From Mesorhizobium ciceri WSM4083 (GTDB taxonomy: Bacteria; Pseudomonadota; Alphaproteobacteria; Rhizobiales; Rhizobiaceae), in contig NZ_JAFG01000004.1 of the NCBI RefSeq assembly GCF_000519305.1, positions 310,001-374,000 on the forward strand: a DNA stretch of 64,000 nucleotides, read 5' to 3'. Positions 24,097 through 32,870 of the stretch are shown here, in pieces. The position numbers were made by a program, and so were the translations under genes. Position 1 is the first letter of the stretch; each line of letters opens with the position of its first letter. The notes under the pieces were generated by a model. It made no database searches and was not told the origin of the DNA. It saw nothing but the letters and a program-made list of their open reading frames with translations.

Positions 24097-25053
24097 TCAG
24101 GATCCGGCTTCAGCGCGGCGCCCCGGCCTTCCACAGGTCGCGGGCGCCGCTTTCATGAGCAGGTCCACCAGACTGGCGACATCGCTGCGGTTGGCCTTGG
24201 CTAGCGGCATGAACGCGCAATAGGGATGGCCGAGGCCCACCGAGACTGAGGAGAGCGCTATGAGCCGCCCGGCCTCCAGATCGGCGCGCGCCATGACCCG
24301 CTGGCCAAGGGCGATACCCAGACCCAGCCTTGCCGAGGCGATCGCCAGGCTGGACAGGCCGACGCGCCGCCCGTGCGACGGGTCGGGTGAGCGGCTGCCG
24401 CCGGAGGCCGCGAACCAGTCCGCCCAGGTTGGGTGCGAGGCATAGTTCGGTCCCCAATTGGTGTGGATGAACTGGCTCTCGTGCAAATCCTCCAGACTGG
24501 GATCGCCATTGCCGTGCCGGTGCCAGAATTCCGGTGCGCAGACCGGCAGGACGTCGTCATGGACGAGACGGACGAGTTTCAATCCGGGATAGTGATAGTC
24601 GCCATAGCTGATGCGCAGGTCGATGTTCTGGCGCATCAGGTCGACCGGATCGTCCTCGACCCGGACGTCGATCGCCATCTGCGGAAAGGCATCGAGAAGT
24701 ACCGCCAGCCTCGGCGCCAACCACAGTTCGGCCAGCGAGAACGGCACGCTGACGACCAGACGCGGCCGGACTCCCCCCTCCAGCATGCGCTGGCCTATGG
24801 CGGCGATGTCGCCCAAAGCCTTCGCCGTCTGCGGATAGATGGCGTGGCCGGCGTCGGTGAGCGCGATGCGGTTGCCGCTGCGCACGAACAGCTGTTTGCC
24901 GAACCAGGTTTCGAGATTGCGGATCTGCTGGCTGACCGCCGCTGAGGACACGCCGAGTTCAGAGGCAGCCAAAGTGAAACTGCCGGCGCGGGCGGCGACT
25001 TCAAAAGCCTTGATCGCATTCAGCGGTGGCAACCGTTCCAAACCAGGCTCCAT
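24097..25053 (-). CDS. LysR-family regulator (GcvA-like)
   Basis: A 318-residue LTTR. The HTH at about residues 9-70 reads LPPLNAIKAFEVAARAGSFTLAASELGVSSAAVSQQIRNLE, the GcvA-type N-terminus, followed by a LysR_substrate domain (RLVVSVPFSLAELWLAPRL, then DVRVEDDPVDLMRQNIDLRISYG). It diverges from the 2-oxoglutarate oxygenase gene with 91 bp between starts, the usual sign that it controls the neighbour. It converges with the RND adaptor gene. The effector is unknown. Confidence 0.92.
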   Translation of the reverse strand: MEPGLERLPPLNAIKAFEVAARAGSFTLAASELGVSSAAVSQQIRNLETWFGKQLFVRSGNRIALTDAGHAIYPQTAKALGDIAAIGQRMLEGGVRPRLVVSVPFSLAELWLAPRLAVLLDAFPQMAIDVRVEDDPVDLMRQNIDLRISYGDYHYPGLKLVRLVHDDVLPVCAPEFWHRHGNGDPSLEDLHESQFIHTNWGPNYASHPTWADWFAASGGSRSPDPSHGRRVGLSSLAIASARLGLGIALGQRVMARADLEAGRLIALSSVSVGLGHPYCAFMPLAKANRSDVASLVDLLMKAAPATCGRPGRRAEAGS

Positions 25054-25144
25054 AAGTTTTTCTTGCTCAATCCTAATTATTTTCCGCGTTGAGAGAAAGA
25101 TTTTTTTGCCTTCTCATAGGCTCGAAACCTTCGGAGCCATGACG

Positions 25145-25933
25145 ATGAAAGACATCCTCGATCTCGACCGCTATCCGCTCGACCGCGAAGGCAGCGCCGC
25201 ATGGCAGCGCCTTGTCGAACAATCCGTCGCCGCGCTCGAAGCCGACGGCATGTTCAATCTCGAAGGGTTTTTACGCCCCGGCATGGCTGAAAAAGCCGTG
25301 CGCGAGATCCAGCCGGTGATGGCCGCGCGATCGCATGTGCACAAGCGCATGCACAACATCTACTTCAAGCCCGACATTCCCGAGCTTGCACCCGACCATC
25401 CGGCGCTACGCAAGGTGGAGACCATCAGCCATACCGTCTGTGCCGACCAGATTCCGGGCAGCGTCGTGCTCGCCATCTATGAATACGAGCCGCTGCTGCG
25501 CTTCCTGGCCGCGACGATGGGCAAGACCAGGCTGCATGTCATGCAGGATCCGTTGGCGCGCACCAACGTCATGGCCTATCGCGCCGGCGAGGCGCTGAAC
25601 TGGCATTTCGACCGTTCCGAATTCACGACGACGCTGCTGCTGCAGGCGGCGGAGCGTGGCGGCGACCTCGAATACCGCACCGATCTGAGGTCGGACGACA
25701 ATCCCAATTATGACGGCGTCGCCAGATTGCTCGAAGGGCGCGACCCCGACGCAAGGATCCTGCGCATGAAGCCCGGCACGCTGAATGTCTTCCGCGGCAA
25801 GAACACCGCGCATCGCGTCACCACGGTCGAAGGCGAGCGCGAGCGCATGATCGCGGTGTTTTCATACTACGAGAAGCCCGGCGTGATGTTCAGCCCCGAG
25901 GAGCGCTTCGGCTTCTACGGCCGCGCCGCCTGA
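25145..25933 (+). CDS. Fe(II)/2-oxoglutarate oxygenase related to BesD/HalD halogenases, with an intact carboxylate ligand
   Basis: A 262-residue protein of the family NCBI labels HalD/BesD halogenase (older name ArpA). The iron site reads LNWHFDRSEF: His154-Phe-Asp156, with the distal His223 in NTAHRVTTVEG and a 2OG-binding Arg nearby in ERERMIAVFSYY. True BesD-type halogenases have Gly in place of this Asp to leave room for chloride; the retained Asp156 predicts hydroxylation. An ATG at 25139 is in frame, but the ATG at 25145 has better spacing (8 nt) from GGAG. LysR diverges upstream; GntR and two enolase-type enzymes follow. Confidence 0.8.
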   Translation: MKDILDLDRYPLDREGSAAWQRLVEQSVAALEADGMFNLEGFLRPGMAEKAVREIQPVMAARSHVHKRMHNIYFKPDIPELAPDHPALRKVETISHTVCADQIPGSVVLAIYEYEPLLRFLAATMGKTRLHVMQDPLARTNVMAYRAGEALNWHFDRSEFTTTLLLQAAERGGDLEYRTDLRSDDNPNYDGVARLLEGRDPDARILRMKPGTLNVFRGKNTAHRVTTVEGERERMIAVFSYYEKPGVMFSPEERFGFYGRAA

Positions 25934-25988
25934 GACCGAAGAGGGCAATATGCCAGCGGCTCCAAGAATCCGAAGATGACCTCTTGTT

Positions 25989-26004
25989 AGATTGTCGACA
26001 ATCT
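25989..26004. promoter_or_regulatory. FadR/FCD-type GntR operator
   Basis: AGATTGTCGACAATCT is a perfect 16-bp palindrome, 37 bp upstream of the GntR start. Its core TTGTCGACAA fits the T-G-T/A-C-A pattern bound by FCD-class GntR regulators, so autoregulation and control of the downstream genes are likely. Confidence 0.65.
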
Positions 26005-26040
26005 GCTTGTCTTGATTTCGGTTTCCTTGGGAGTGGCCGA

Positions 26041-26733
26041 ATGGCGAAAGCGGATTTCAGTCCGATCGCGGACACGACGCGCCGCGCCGAGATCGTCGCG
26101 CTGCTGCGCCGCGCGATCCTGACCGGCCAGCTCGCACCCGGCCAGAAGCTCAACGAGCTGCGGATTTCCGAACAGATGCGCGTCAGCCGCGCGCCGCTGC
26201 GCGAGGCGATGCGCGAACTGGTGCAGGAAGGCATCCTGACCAGCATCCCCTATGCCGGCACCTTCGTCATCGAGGTCACGGCAAAGGACATCGACGATGC
26301 CTATTCGTTCAACAAGGTGATGGACGAGCTGGCCATCGAGCGGGCGTGGCCGCTGCGCGACCAGCGCTTCTTCGACGAGCTCGACCGGCGCCACGAAGCC
26401 GTGAAGCAGGCGACCCGCGCGTTGGACACGACACGCCAAATTGAAACCGCACTGCAACTGCATGGCCTGATCTACGAATGGGCCGACAATTCGGTGCTGC
26501 TGGAAACCTGGCAGCGGCTGACCAGCCGGCTGCAGATGTATTTTGCGCTCCACCAGCATGCCCGCAATGAGCCGGTGCCGGCCGAAGACGTTCACGAAAC
26601 CTATGTGCGGTTGCTGAAGGGCAAGGACATGCGTGCAGCCCAGCGCCATGCCAGGGAGCACATCAATCTCGATTTCGAGGAGTTGCTTGCCTACGCGCGC
26701 GGCCTCGAACAACGCCCGTCGAGGGGCGCCTGA
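26041..26733 (+). CDS. GntR-family regulator, FadR/FCD subfamily
   Basis: A 230-residue regulator. The wHTH (about residues 14-78) has RRAEIVALLRRAILTGQLAPGQKLNELRISEQMRVSRAPLREAMREL. The all-helical FCD effector domain follows (MDELAIERAWPL, DRRHEAVKQATRAL, then HVHETYV-like DVHETYVRLLKGKDMRAAQRHAREHINLDF). FCD regulators usually sense acidic metabolites. A perfect palindrome precedes the gene and two enolase-superfamily genes follow 35 bp downstream, which suggests it controls their expression. ATG 26041 is preferred over a longer frame because of the GGGAG site and homologue length. Confidence 0.92.
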   Translation: MAKADFSPIADTTRRAEIVALLRRAILTGQLAPGQKLNELRISEQMRVSRAPLREAMRELVQEGILTSIPYAGTFVIEVTAKDIDDAYSFNKVMDELAIERAWPLRDQRFFDELDRRHEAVKQATRALDTTRQIETALQLHGLIYEWADNSVLLETWQRLTSRLQMYFALHQHARNEPVPAEDVHETYVRLLKGKDMRAAQRHAREHINLDFEELLAYARGLEQRPSRGA

Positions 26734-26768
26734 CCCGTTCCCAACACCACAGACAGCGGACAAGACAC

Positions 26769-27875
26769 GTGCAGATCCAAACCATCAAGGCCTACCATGT
26801 CGTGCAGCCCTTCGTGGACGGGCCATACCGCATGTCGAAGGGGCGCGAGGCCGACGCTTTCGACGCGGTGATCGTGTCCATTGCATCAGACAGCGGCATC
26901 ACCGGCTGGGGCGAGATGGCGCCGCTCGGCAATTTTTACTCGGCCGCCTTCCCCGCCGGCGTTCGCGCCGGCGTGGTCGAGATCGCGCCGCATCTGATCG
27001 GCCGCGATCCGCGCGGGCTGGCCAGCATCGGGCGGCTGATGGACACGGTGTTCAAGGGCCATCCCTACATCAAGTCGGCGCTCGACATGGCCTGCTGGGA
27101 TCTGGCGGCGCGCGCCGCCGACGTACCGCTGGTCACGCTGCTCGGCGGCAAGGAAAGCGACACCGCGGAACTCTACAAGGTCGTCACGCACGGCAGCGTC
27201 GACGCCATGGCCGCGCTGGCCAAGCGCATCGTCAAGGACGGCTTCCACCGGCTGCAGGTCAAGGTCGGCGGCAATGTGCATGACGATATCGAGCGTGTCA
27301 CCGCGGTCGCCGCCTCGGTGCCGAAAGGCACGGTCATCTTCTGCGACGCCAATGCCGGCTGGACTCCCTATCAGGCGCGCCAGTTCGCCGACGCCACGCG
27401 CAGCATCGACTACACGTTCGAGCAGCCCTGCACGACGATCGATGAAAACATGTCGGTGCGCCGCATGCTCGACAAGCCGATGGTGCTCGACGAATCCGTC
27501 ACCTCGCTCGAGGCGATGCTGGAAATCCATCGCCTGGGTGCGGCCGACGGGCTGACCCTGAAGATCTCGCGCCTTGGCGGGGTGACGAAGACGCGCCAGA
27601 TCCGCGACGTTGCCGTCGACCTCGGCTTCATGATCACGGTCGAGGACACGGGCGGCGCCGAGATCGACACCGCGGCGATGGCGCATCTGTCGTTGTCGAC
27701 GCCGGAAGAGCGCCGGCTGCATGCCATCGCCTTCCATGAATGGGTGACGGTGCGCACGGCGTCGAACAGGCCGCCGGTCACCGGCAGCCGCATGGGCATT
27801 CCAGACGGGCCGGGCCTCGGCATCGATGTCGTTCCAGACTTGCTGGGCAAGCCTTTCTTCGAAGTCGGGCGCTGA
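26769..27875 (+). CDS. Enolase-superfamily enzyme (MLE subgroup), nearest cis-3-hydroxy-L-proline dehydratase / hydroxyproline-betaine epimerase types
   Basis: A 368-residue (beta/alpha)7-beta barrel enzyme starting at GTG. Catalytic landmarks: Lys165 in RLQVKVGG (first Lys of KxK replaced by Gln163), metal ligands Asp193 (CDANAGW), Glu218 (FEQPC) and Asp241 (LDESV), and Lys265 in LKISRLGG. The N-terminus VDGPYRMSKGREADAF and MAPLGNFYSAAFPAGVRAG resemble cis-3-hydroxy-L-proline dehydratase and 4R-hydroxyproline betaine 2-epimerase. The substrate is inferred only by motif resemblance. Its stop overlaps nothing; the next gene starts 1 bp later. Confidence 0.82.
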   Translation: MQIQTIKAYHVVQPFVDGPYRMSKGREADAFDAVIVSIASDSGITGWGEMAPLGNFYSAAFPAGVRAGVVEIAPHLIGRDPRGLASIGRLMDTVFKGHPYIKSALDMACWDLAARAADVPLVTLLGGKESDTAELYKVVTHGSVDAMAALAKRIVKDGFHRLQVKVGGNVHDDIERVTAVAASVPKGTVIFCDANAGWTPYQARQFADATRSIDYTFEQPCTTIDENMSVRRMLDKPMVLDESVTSLEAMLEIHRLGAADGLTLKISRLGGVTKTRQIRDVAVDLGFMITVEDTGGAEIDTAAMAHLSLSTPEERRLHAIAFHEWVTVRTASNRPPVTGSRMGIPDGPGLGIDVVPDLLGKPFFEVGR

Positions 27876-27876
27876 G

Positions 27877-29061
27877 ATGAAAATCCTCGGGATCAAAGCC
27901 ACGCCGATCAATCTGCGCCTCGAAGCACCCTATGCCTGGGTGTTCGGCGAACTCGACGGATTTTCGCCGACCATTGTCGAAGTCGAGACCGAGGATGGCT
28001 TGGTCGGCCTCGGCGAAGCGCCGACGCCGGCGGCGGCCACAATCATCAACGATGTCCTGGCGCCAAGGCTGGCCGGCCGCGATGCCTTCGACATCGCCGG
28101 CGCCGAACATGTCTGCCTGCCCTTTTGGACCGGCGTGCAGTCGATCAACGACCGTACCCGCATCATGGCTTTCGGCGCCATCGAGATGGCGTTGTGGGAC
28201 CTGCGCGGCAAGGCGTGGAACCAGCCGCTCTACCAGTTGCTTGGCGGCGCCGTGCGCAAGGACATCCCGTTCACCGACTATTTTTCACTGCGCGGTAACG
28301 GACCAAAGGTGAAGGGCGAGACGACGCCCGAGGAAGTCGCCGACTATTGCATCGAATTGCACGAGACGCATGGAACGACCTTCTTCGAAGGCAAATTCTC
28401 GACCGAAGACCCGAAAGTCTCGCTCAGGATGGTCGAACTGATCCGTCGGAAACTCGGCGACGATGCGATGATCCGTATCGATTCCAACCAGGCCTATTCG
28501 CTCAGCACCGCGCGGCGGCTGGCACGCCCGCTGGAAGAATTGGGCGTGCGCAACTGGGAGGATCCAGTGGCGACCATCGAGGAGATGCGCGAGCTGCGGC
28601 GCCATTGCTCGATCCCGTTCTCGACCCATAACATCGACATTGCGCGCGCCATGGAAACCAAAGTGCCGGACGCGTTCGTCGGCAACCCGACGACGCATGG
28701 CGGCATCGGCCGCCTGCTGCGCTTCGTCGGCGCCTGCGAGCACGCCGGCATCGATTTCTGGTGCTACAGCGGCGACAGCGGCATCGGCAGTGCCGCCTAT
28801 CTGCATCTGGGCGCGGCACTCGGCTGGATCAGGGAGCCCAACCAGTCGCTGTTTCGCATGCTGCCGATGGATGTCACCGAGGAAGGGCCGTTTTCGCCGA
28901 AGAACAATTTCGTGTGTGTTCCGGAAGGTCCCGGCCTTGGCGTCACCTTGTCGCGCGAAAACCTCGCTGCCTGTCACAGAGACTTTACCGAGAAAGGACC
29001 GTGCAACAAGTATCATGACCCGGCAAAACCCGGAACCTATCGCCGTTTGCCGCTGAACTAG
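27877..29061 (+). CDS. Enolase-superfamily enzyme, glucarate-dehydratase-like but divergent at the His position
   Basis: A 394-residue enzyme with metal ligands Asp202/Asn204 (IDSNQAY), Glu228 (NWEDPV) and the STHN segment at 249-252 typical of the mandelate racemase/glucarate dehydratase branch. Lys173 sits in FEGKFST. Where glucarate dehydratases carry the His-containing base segment, this protein reads FWCYSGDSGIG (294-304) with no His. The reaction is therefore uncertain: dehydration, epimerisation or a non-canonical base are all possible. ATG 27877 immediately follows the upstream TGA. It shares an operon with the first enolase-type gene and GntR. Confidence 0.8.
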   Translation: MKILGIKATPINLRLEAPYAWVFGELDGFSPTIVEVETEDGLVGLGEAPTPAAATIINDVLAPRLAGRDAFDIAGAEHVCLPFWTGVQSINDRTRIMAFGAIEMALWDLRGKAWNQPLYQLLGGAVRKDIPFTDYFSLRGNGPKVKGETTPEEVADYCIELHETHGTTFFEGKFSTEDPKVSLRMVELIRRKLGDDAMIRIDSNQAYSLSTARRLARPLEELGVRNWEDPVATIEEMRELRRHCSIPFSTHNIDIARAMETKVPDAFVGNPTTHGGIGRLLRFVGACEHAGIDFWCYSGDSGIGSAAYLHLGAALGWIREPNQSLFRMLPMDVTEEGPFSPKNNFVCVPEGPGLGVTLSRENLAACHRDFTEKGPCNKYHDPAKPGTYRRLPLN

Positions 29062-29305
29062 ATGACGGCAAGCGGCCAAGACCGACGGCCAGACACGAGA
29101 AGCCAACCACCGCGACTTCGACCGGGAAGGTTGGACAAAAACGATGGAAGCAGTGCAGCCAGCAATCCGGCGCGTCAACGCCACGACTGGATACCGGGCA
29201 AAACCGCATGCTAAGTTCCGGTCGACAAGCCTTCTGGCGGCCGGGAAATGGAGCAATCCACGAGATTTCGTCAACCATAAGAAATAGGGGAAAGGGTAAA
29301 AACCC
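29062..29305. other. Leader region before the oligopeptide-type importer
   Basis: 243 bp without a gene; a purine-rich GGGGAAAGGG ribosome-binding region precedes the ATG at 29306. No clear terminator or operator palindrome was seen. Confidence 0.4.
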
Positions 29306-30970
29306 ATGAGCAAGAACTACACCATTCTCGACCTGATCCGGCGCAATCGCACGCCGCTTGAAAATCACCTGATCGACGGCCTCGTCGACGGTCGTGTCAG
29401 CCGCCGCGACTTCGTCCGTCACGGCAGCCTGCTCGGTCTGTCGCTGCCGCTGCTGGGCCGTATCGGCATGGCAGCCGGCCTTGGCGGCATGCCGACGCTG
29501 GCACGCGCCCAGGGCGCACCCGGCGCCACCATCCGTGTCGCCAGCAGCGTGCCGGCAGCAACGATCGACCCAGTCACTATTGCGGACGCCGGCGGCCTGC
29601 TGGTCATGCAGCAGGTTGCGGAATTCCTGTGCGTCGACGGCCCCGACCTCGTGCTGCAGCCGGCGCTGGCCGAAAGCTGGAAGCCGAACGACAATGGCAC
29701 TGTTTGGACCTTCAAGCTGCGCAAGGGCGTAAAATTCCACAGCGGCGGCGAGATGAAGGCCGACGACGTCGTGGCCAGCATCGACCGCCTTGCCGACCCG
29801 GCCAACTCGTCCAATGCGCTGTCGGTGTTCACCGGCATCCTGCAGAGGGGGGCCTCCAAGAAGGTCGACGACTACACTGTGGAATTCCACCTCGATGCGC
29901 CGAACGGCAATTTCCCCTACATGCTGTCGTCCGACAACTACAACGCCGTCATCATCCCGGCGAGCTACAAGGGCGACTACGAAAAGAGCTTCGACGGCAC
30001 CGGGCCGTTCAGGATCGAGAAATACACGGCAAAGGTCGGCGCATCCTTCGTCCGCAATGAGGACTATTGGGGGCCGAAGGCATTGCCCGAGCGCACCGAA
30101 TTCACCTTCTTCACCGACATGCAGCCGCAGATCCTGGCGCTGCAGGGCGGACAGGTCGACATCATCAACCAGATGCCGGTGTTGGCCGGTGTCGCTCTGC
30201 TCAACGATCCGAACATCGACATCATCAGCCTGAAGTCGTCGGCCCATCAGCAACTGCACATGCGCTGCGATGAGGGTCCGTTGAAGGATGCACGCGTGCG
30301 CCGTGCCATTGCGCTCTGCCTCGATCGCGACAAGCTGGCCGCCGGCCTGATGAAGGGACGCTCCGCTCTGGGCAACGACAGCCCGTTCGCCGCCGTCTAT
30401 CCTTCGACCGATACGAGCGTGCCGCAACGCAAGCAGGACATCGCCCAGGCCAAGCAACTCATGGAAGCAGCCGGGCTTGGCCAGGGCTTCAAGATAACCC
30501 TGACCACCGAACGCTACCTGGAAATCCCCGAATACGCCCAGCTCATCCAAAACTGGGTCAAGGAGATCGGTGTCCAACTCGACCTCAACATCCTCGACCA
30601 GAGCGGCTATTACGGAGACGCGGTGTTCGGCAAGTCGAACTGGCTGGATTCGGTGATGGGCATCACCGACTATGGTCACCGCGGCGTGCCGAACGTCTAT
30701 CTCGCGGCACCGCTGAAGAGTGAAGGCACCTGGAACGCAGCACACTTCAAGAACAAGGACTATGACGCTCTGGCGACCAGCTACATCGCAGCCCTCGACC
30801 TTGAGGCGCAGAAGGCCGACGCCGGCAAGATCCAGAAGCTGCTGCTCGAGGAAACGCCTGTCATCTTCGGCTATTTCTACGACTATCTGACGGCGACGGC
30901 GAAGGGCGTGGCCGGCGTACAGCCGACCGCCATGTCGCAGCTGTTCCTCGACAAGGCATCGAAGGCCTGA
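29306..30970 (+). CDS. ABC transporter substrate-binding protein, SBP_bac_5 (peptide/opine type), Tat-exported
   Basis: A 554-residue periplasmic binding protein. A long N-region leads to a twin-arginine motif VSRRDFVRHGSLLGLSLPLL (about residues 30-49) and a cleavage region ARAQG. The mature part has family-5 landmarks: LAESWKPNDNGTVWTFKLRKGVKFHSG, and DLNILDQSGYYGDAVFG. It is a close paralogue of the protein encoded at 35936. Family-5 proteins bind peptides, opines, betaines and related compounds. It heads the importer operon; the linked enolase-type and oxygenase genes suggest a modified amino acid, not a simple peptide. Confidence 0.92.
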   Translation: MSKNYTILDLIRRNRTPLENHLIDGLVDGRVSRRDFVRHGSLLGLSLPLLGRIGMAAGLGGMPTLARAQGAPGATIRVASSVPAATIDPVTIADAGGLLVMQQVAEFLCVDGPDLVLQPALAESWKPNDNGTVWTFKLRKGVKFHSGGEMKADDVVASIDRLADPANSSNALSVFTGILQRGASKKVDDYTVEFHLDAPNGNFPYMLSSDNYNAVIIPASYKGDYEKSFDGTGPFRIEKYTAKVGASFVRNEDYWGPKALPERTEFTFFTDMQPQILALQGGQVDIINQMPVLAGVALLNDPNIDIISLKSSAHQQLHMRCDEGPLKDARVRRAIALCLDRDKLAAGLMKGRSALGNDSPFAAVYPSTDTSVPQRKQDIAQAKQLMEAAGLGQGFKITLTTERYLEIPEYAQLIQNWVKEIGVQLDLNILDQSGYYGDAVFGKSNWLDSVMGITDYGHRGVPNVYLAAPLKSEGTWNAAHFKNKDYDALATSYIAALDLEAQKADAGKIQKLLLEETPVIFGYFYDYLTATAKGVAGVQPTAMSQLFLDKASKA

Positions 30971-31041
30971 GCGGAAAGGGAAAGCCAATCCTCTAACAGC
31001 CAGCTCCCGCGCGGGGGCTGGCTCCACAAGGAGTCCTAGCC

Positions 31042-31995
31042 ATTCTCTCCTTCTTTGCCCGGCGTGTCTCGCTGTCGCTCGTCACGCTGTTCCTGCTCAG
31101 CATCATGGTGTTTCTGGGCGGCCAGGTGCTGCCCGGCAATGTCGGGCGCGCCATATTGGGCCCGTTCGCCGACCAGCGCGCGGTCGATGCGCTCAATCAC
31201 ACGCTCGGCGTCGATCGCCCGCTGCTAACGCAATACTGGAGCTGGATCTCCAACTTCGTCCAGGGCGACATGGGTACGTCCTACATCTTCCGCTCGCCGG
31301 TCGCGCCCTTCGTCATCGATGCGCTGGGCAACTCAATGAAGCTGGCGGCGGTCGCCTTCGTTCTGGTGGTGCCGATCGGCATCCTCGGCGGCGTCGTTGC
31401 AGCACTCAATCTCAACCGCCCGCTCGACCGCATCATCAGCCTCGGCGGCCTGTCGGTGACAGTGCTGCCGGAATTCGTCACCGGCATCATCCTGATCCTG
31501 ATCTTTGGTGTGTGGCTGCGCTGGCTGCCGATCTCGGCCGCATGGCCGCGCGACGCCGGCTTCTTCACGCAGCTCTACTACCTGATCCTGCCCTCGCTGC
31601 CGTTGTTCCTGGTGCTGTTCGGCTACATCGCCCGCATGGCGCGCTCCGGCATGATCGAAGCGCTCGATTCCGACTACACGCGAACGGCAGTGCTCAAGGG
31701 CCTGCCCTGGCGCACGGTGATCTGGCGCCACGTGCTGCGCAACGCGCTGCTGCCGACCATCACCGTCATCGCGACACAGACCGGCTATCTCATCGGCGGC
31801 CTCGTCGTCATCGAAACGCTGTTTCGTTATCAGGGCATCGGCTCGCTGATCTTCACCGCGGCGCGCGGCAAGGATTTCCCGATGCTGGAATCGGGCATCC
31901 TCACCATCGGCATCGTCTATGCCGTGGCCACCCTTGTCGCCGACTTCCTCTATTCCGTGCTCAATCCGCGCATCCGGCTGGGGTCAGATCAATGA
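31042..31995 (+). CDS. ABC transporter permease, DppB type, apparent ATT start
   Basis: A 317-residue permease if translation begins at ATT 31042. AAGGAG sits 8 nt before it, and the N-terminus then reads xLSFFARRVSLSLVTLFLLSIMVFL, matching the conserved DppB TM1. The first in-frame ATG (31105) would remove most of TM1, and no ATG, GTG or TTG occurs between the upstream TAA (30994) and 31105. Core features: QYWSWISNFVQGDMGTS, EALDSDYTRTAVLKGLPW (EAA loop) and FRYQGIGSLIFTAARGKDFPML. Its stop overlaps the DppC start (ATGA). Confidence 0.85.
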   Translation: MLSFFARRVSLSLVTLFLLSIMVFLGGQVLPGNVGRAILGPFADQRAVDALNHTLGVDRPLLTQYWSWISNFVQGDMGTSYIFRSPVAPFVIDALGNSMKLAAVAFVLVVPIGILGGVVAALNLNRPLDRIISLGGLSVTVLPEFVTGIILILIFGVWLRWLPISAAWPRDAGFFTQLYYLILPSLPLFLVLFGYIARMARSGMIEALDSDYTRTAVLKGLPWRTVIWRHVLRNALLPTITVIATQTGYLIGGLVVIETLFRYQGIGSLIFTAARGKDFPMLESGILTIGIVYAVATLVADFLYSVLNPRIRLGSDQ

Positions 31996-32870
31996 GCGCC
32001 GTCCAGACCAGTTCCCCCACTCCCGACGGCATGCGCCGGCGCGGCCCGCTGACGGAGGTCTTTTTCTCGCTGCTGCGCTCGCGAACATTCCTTGTCGGTT
32101 TCGCCATCGTGCTGTTCTGGGTTGCCTGCGCGCTGTTCGGCGAGCATTTCGCACCCTACGATCCGCTCGCCGACGACATCATCAATGCGCTGGCGCCGCC
32201 CTCTTCCGAACACTGGTTCGGCACCGACCAGATCGGCCGCGACGTCTTCTCGCGCGTTATCGTCGGTTCGCGCGACATCCTGACCGTCGCACCGCTGGCA
32301 ACCTTGCTGGCGACCGTGGCCGGCACGGCGCTCGGCCTCGTCACCGGCTATTTTCGCGGCCTCGTCGACGATGTCGTCAGTCGCATCCTGGAAGCCTTCA
32401 TGGCGATCCCGGTGGTCATCGTCGCGCTGCTGGCAATCGTGGCGCTCGGCACCTCGAAGACGACCGTCATCGTCGTCATCGGCTTGAGCTTCGCGCCGAT
32501 CATCGCGCGCACAGTGCGCTCGGCGGTGCTGGCCGAGCGCGAACTCGACTATGTCGCCGCTGCACAGCTTCGGCATGAAAGTGCGCTGCATACGATGTTC
32601 GTCGAGATCCTGCCCAATGTCATCCCGCCGATCCTGGTCGAAACCACCGTGCGGCTCGGCTATGCCATTTTCGCCGTCGCCACCCTCTCCTTCATGGGCT
32701 TCGGCATCCAGCCGCCCTCGCCCGACTGGGGGCTGTCGATCTCCAACAATTACGGCATGATCGGCGGCGGCTTCTGGTGGACAGTGCTGTTCGACGCGCT
32801 GGCCATCGCTTCGCTGGTGATCGGCGTCAATCTGGCGGCCGACGGCGTTCACGGAGCGCTCAATGACTAG
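31992..32870 (+). CDS. ABC transporter permease, DppC type
   Basis: A 292-residue membrane protein. It shows the DppC N-terminal TM (RTFLVGFAIVLFWVACALF) followed by FAPYDPLADD and HWFGTDQIGRDVFSRVIVGSR, which are diagnostic. An EAA-like loop appears as LDYVAAAQLRHESALHTMFVEILPN. The start overlaps the stop of the DppB-like gene in ATGA, and its end overlaps the fused ATPase by 8 bp, so the four-gene importer is tightly coupled. Confidence 0.94.
   Translation: MSAVQTSSPTPDGMRRRGPLTEVFFSLLRSRTFLVGFAIVLFWVACALFGEHFAPYDPLADDIINALAPPSSEHWFGTDQIGRDVFSRVIVGSRDILTVAPLATLLATVAGTALGLVTGYFRGLVDDVVSRILEAFMAIPVVIVALLAIVALGTSKTTVIVVIGLSFAPIIARTVRSAVLAERELDYVAAAQLRHESALHTMFVEILPNVIPPILVETTVRLGYAIFAVATLSFMGFGIQPPSPDWGLSISNNYGMIGGGFWWTVLFDALAIASLVIGVNLAADGVHGALND

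Noticed and set aside
28985..31027. A 680-codon minus-strand open frame opposite the peptide-binding protein gene.
   Set aside because: Antisense shadow of a highly conserved SBP_bac_5 gene; no family similarity.
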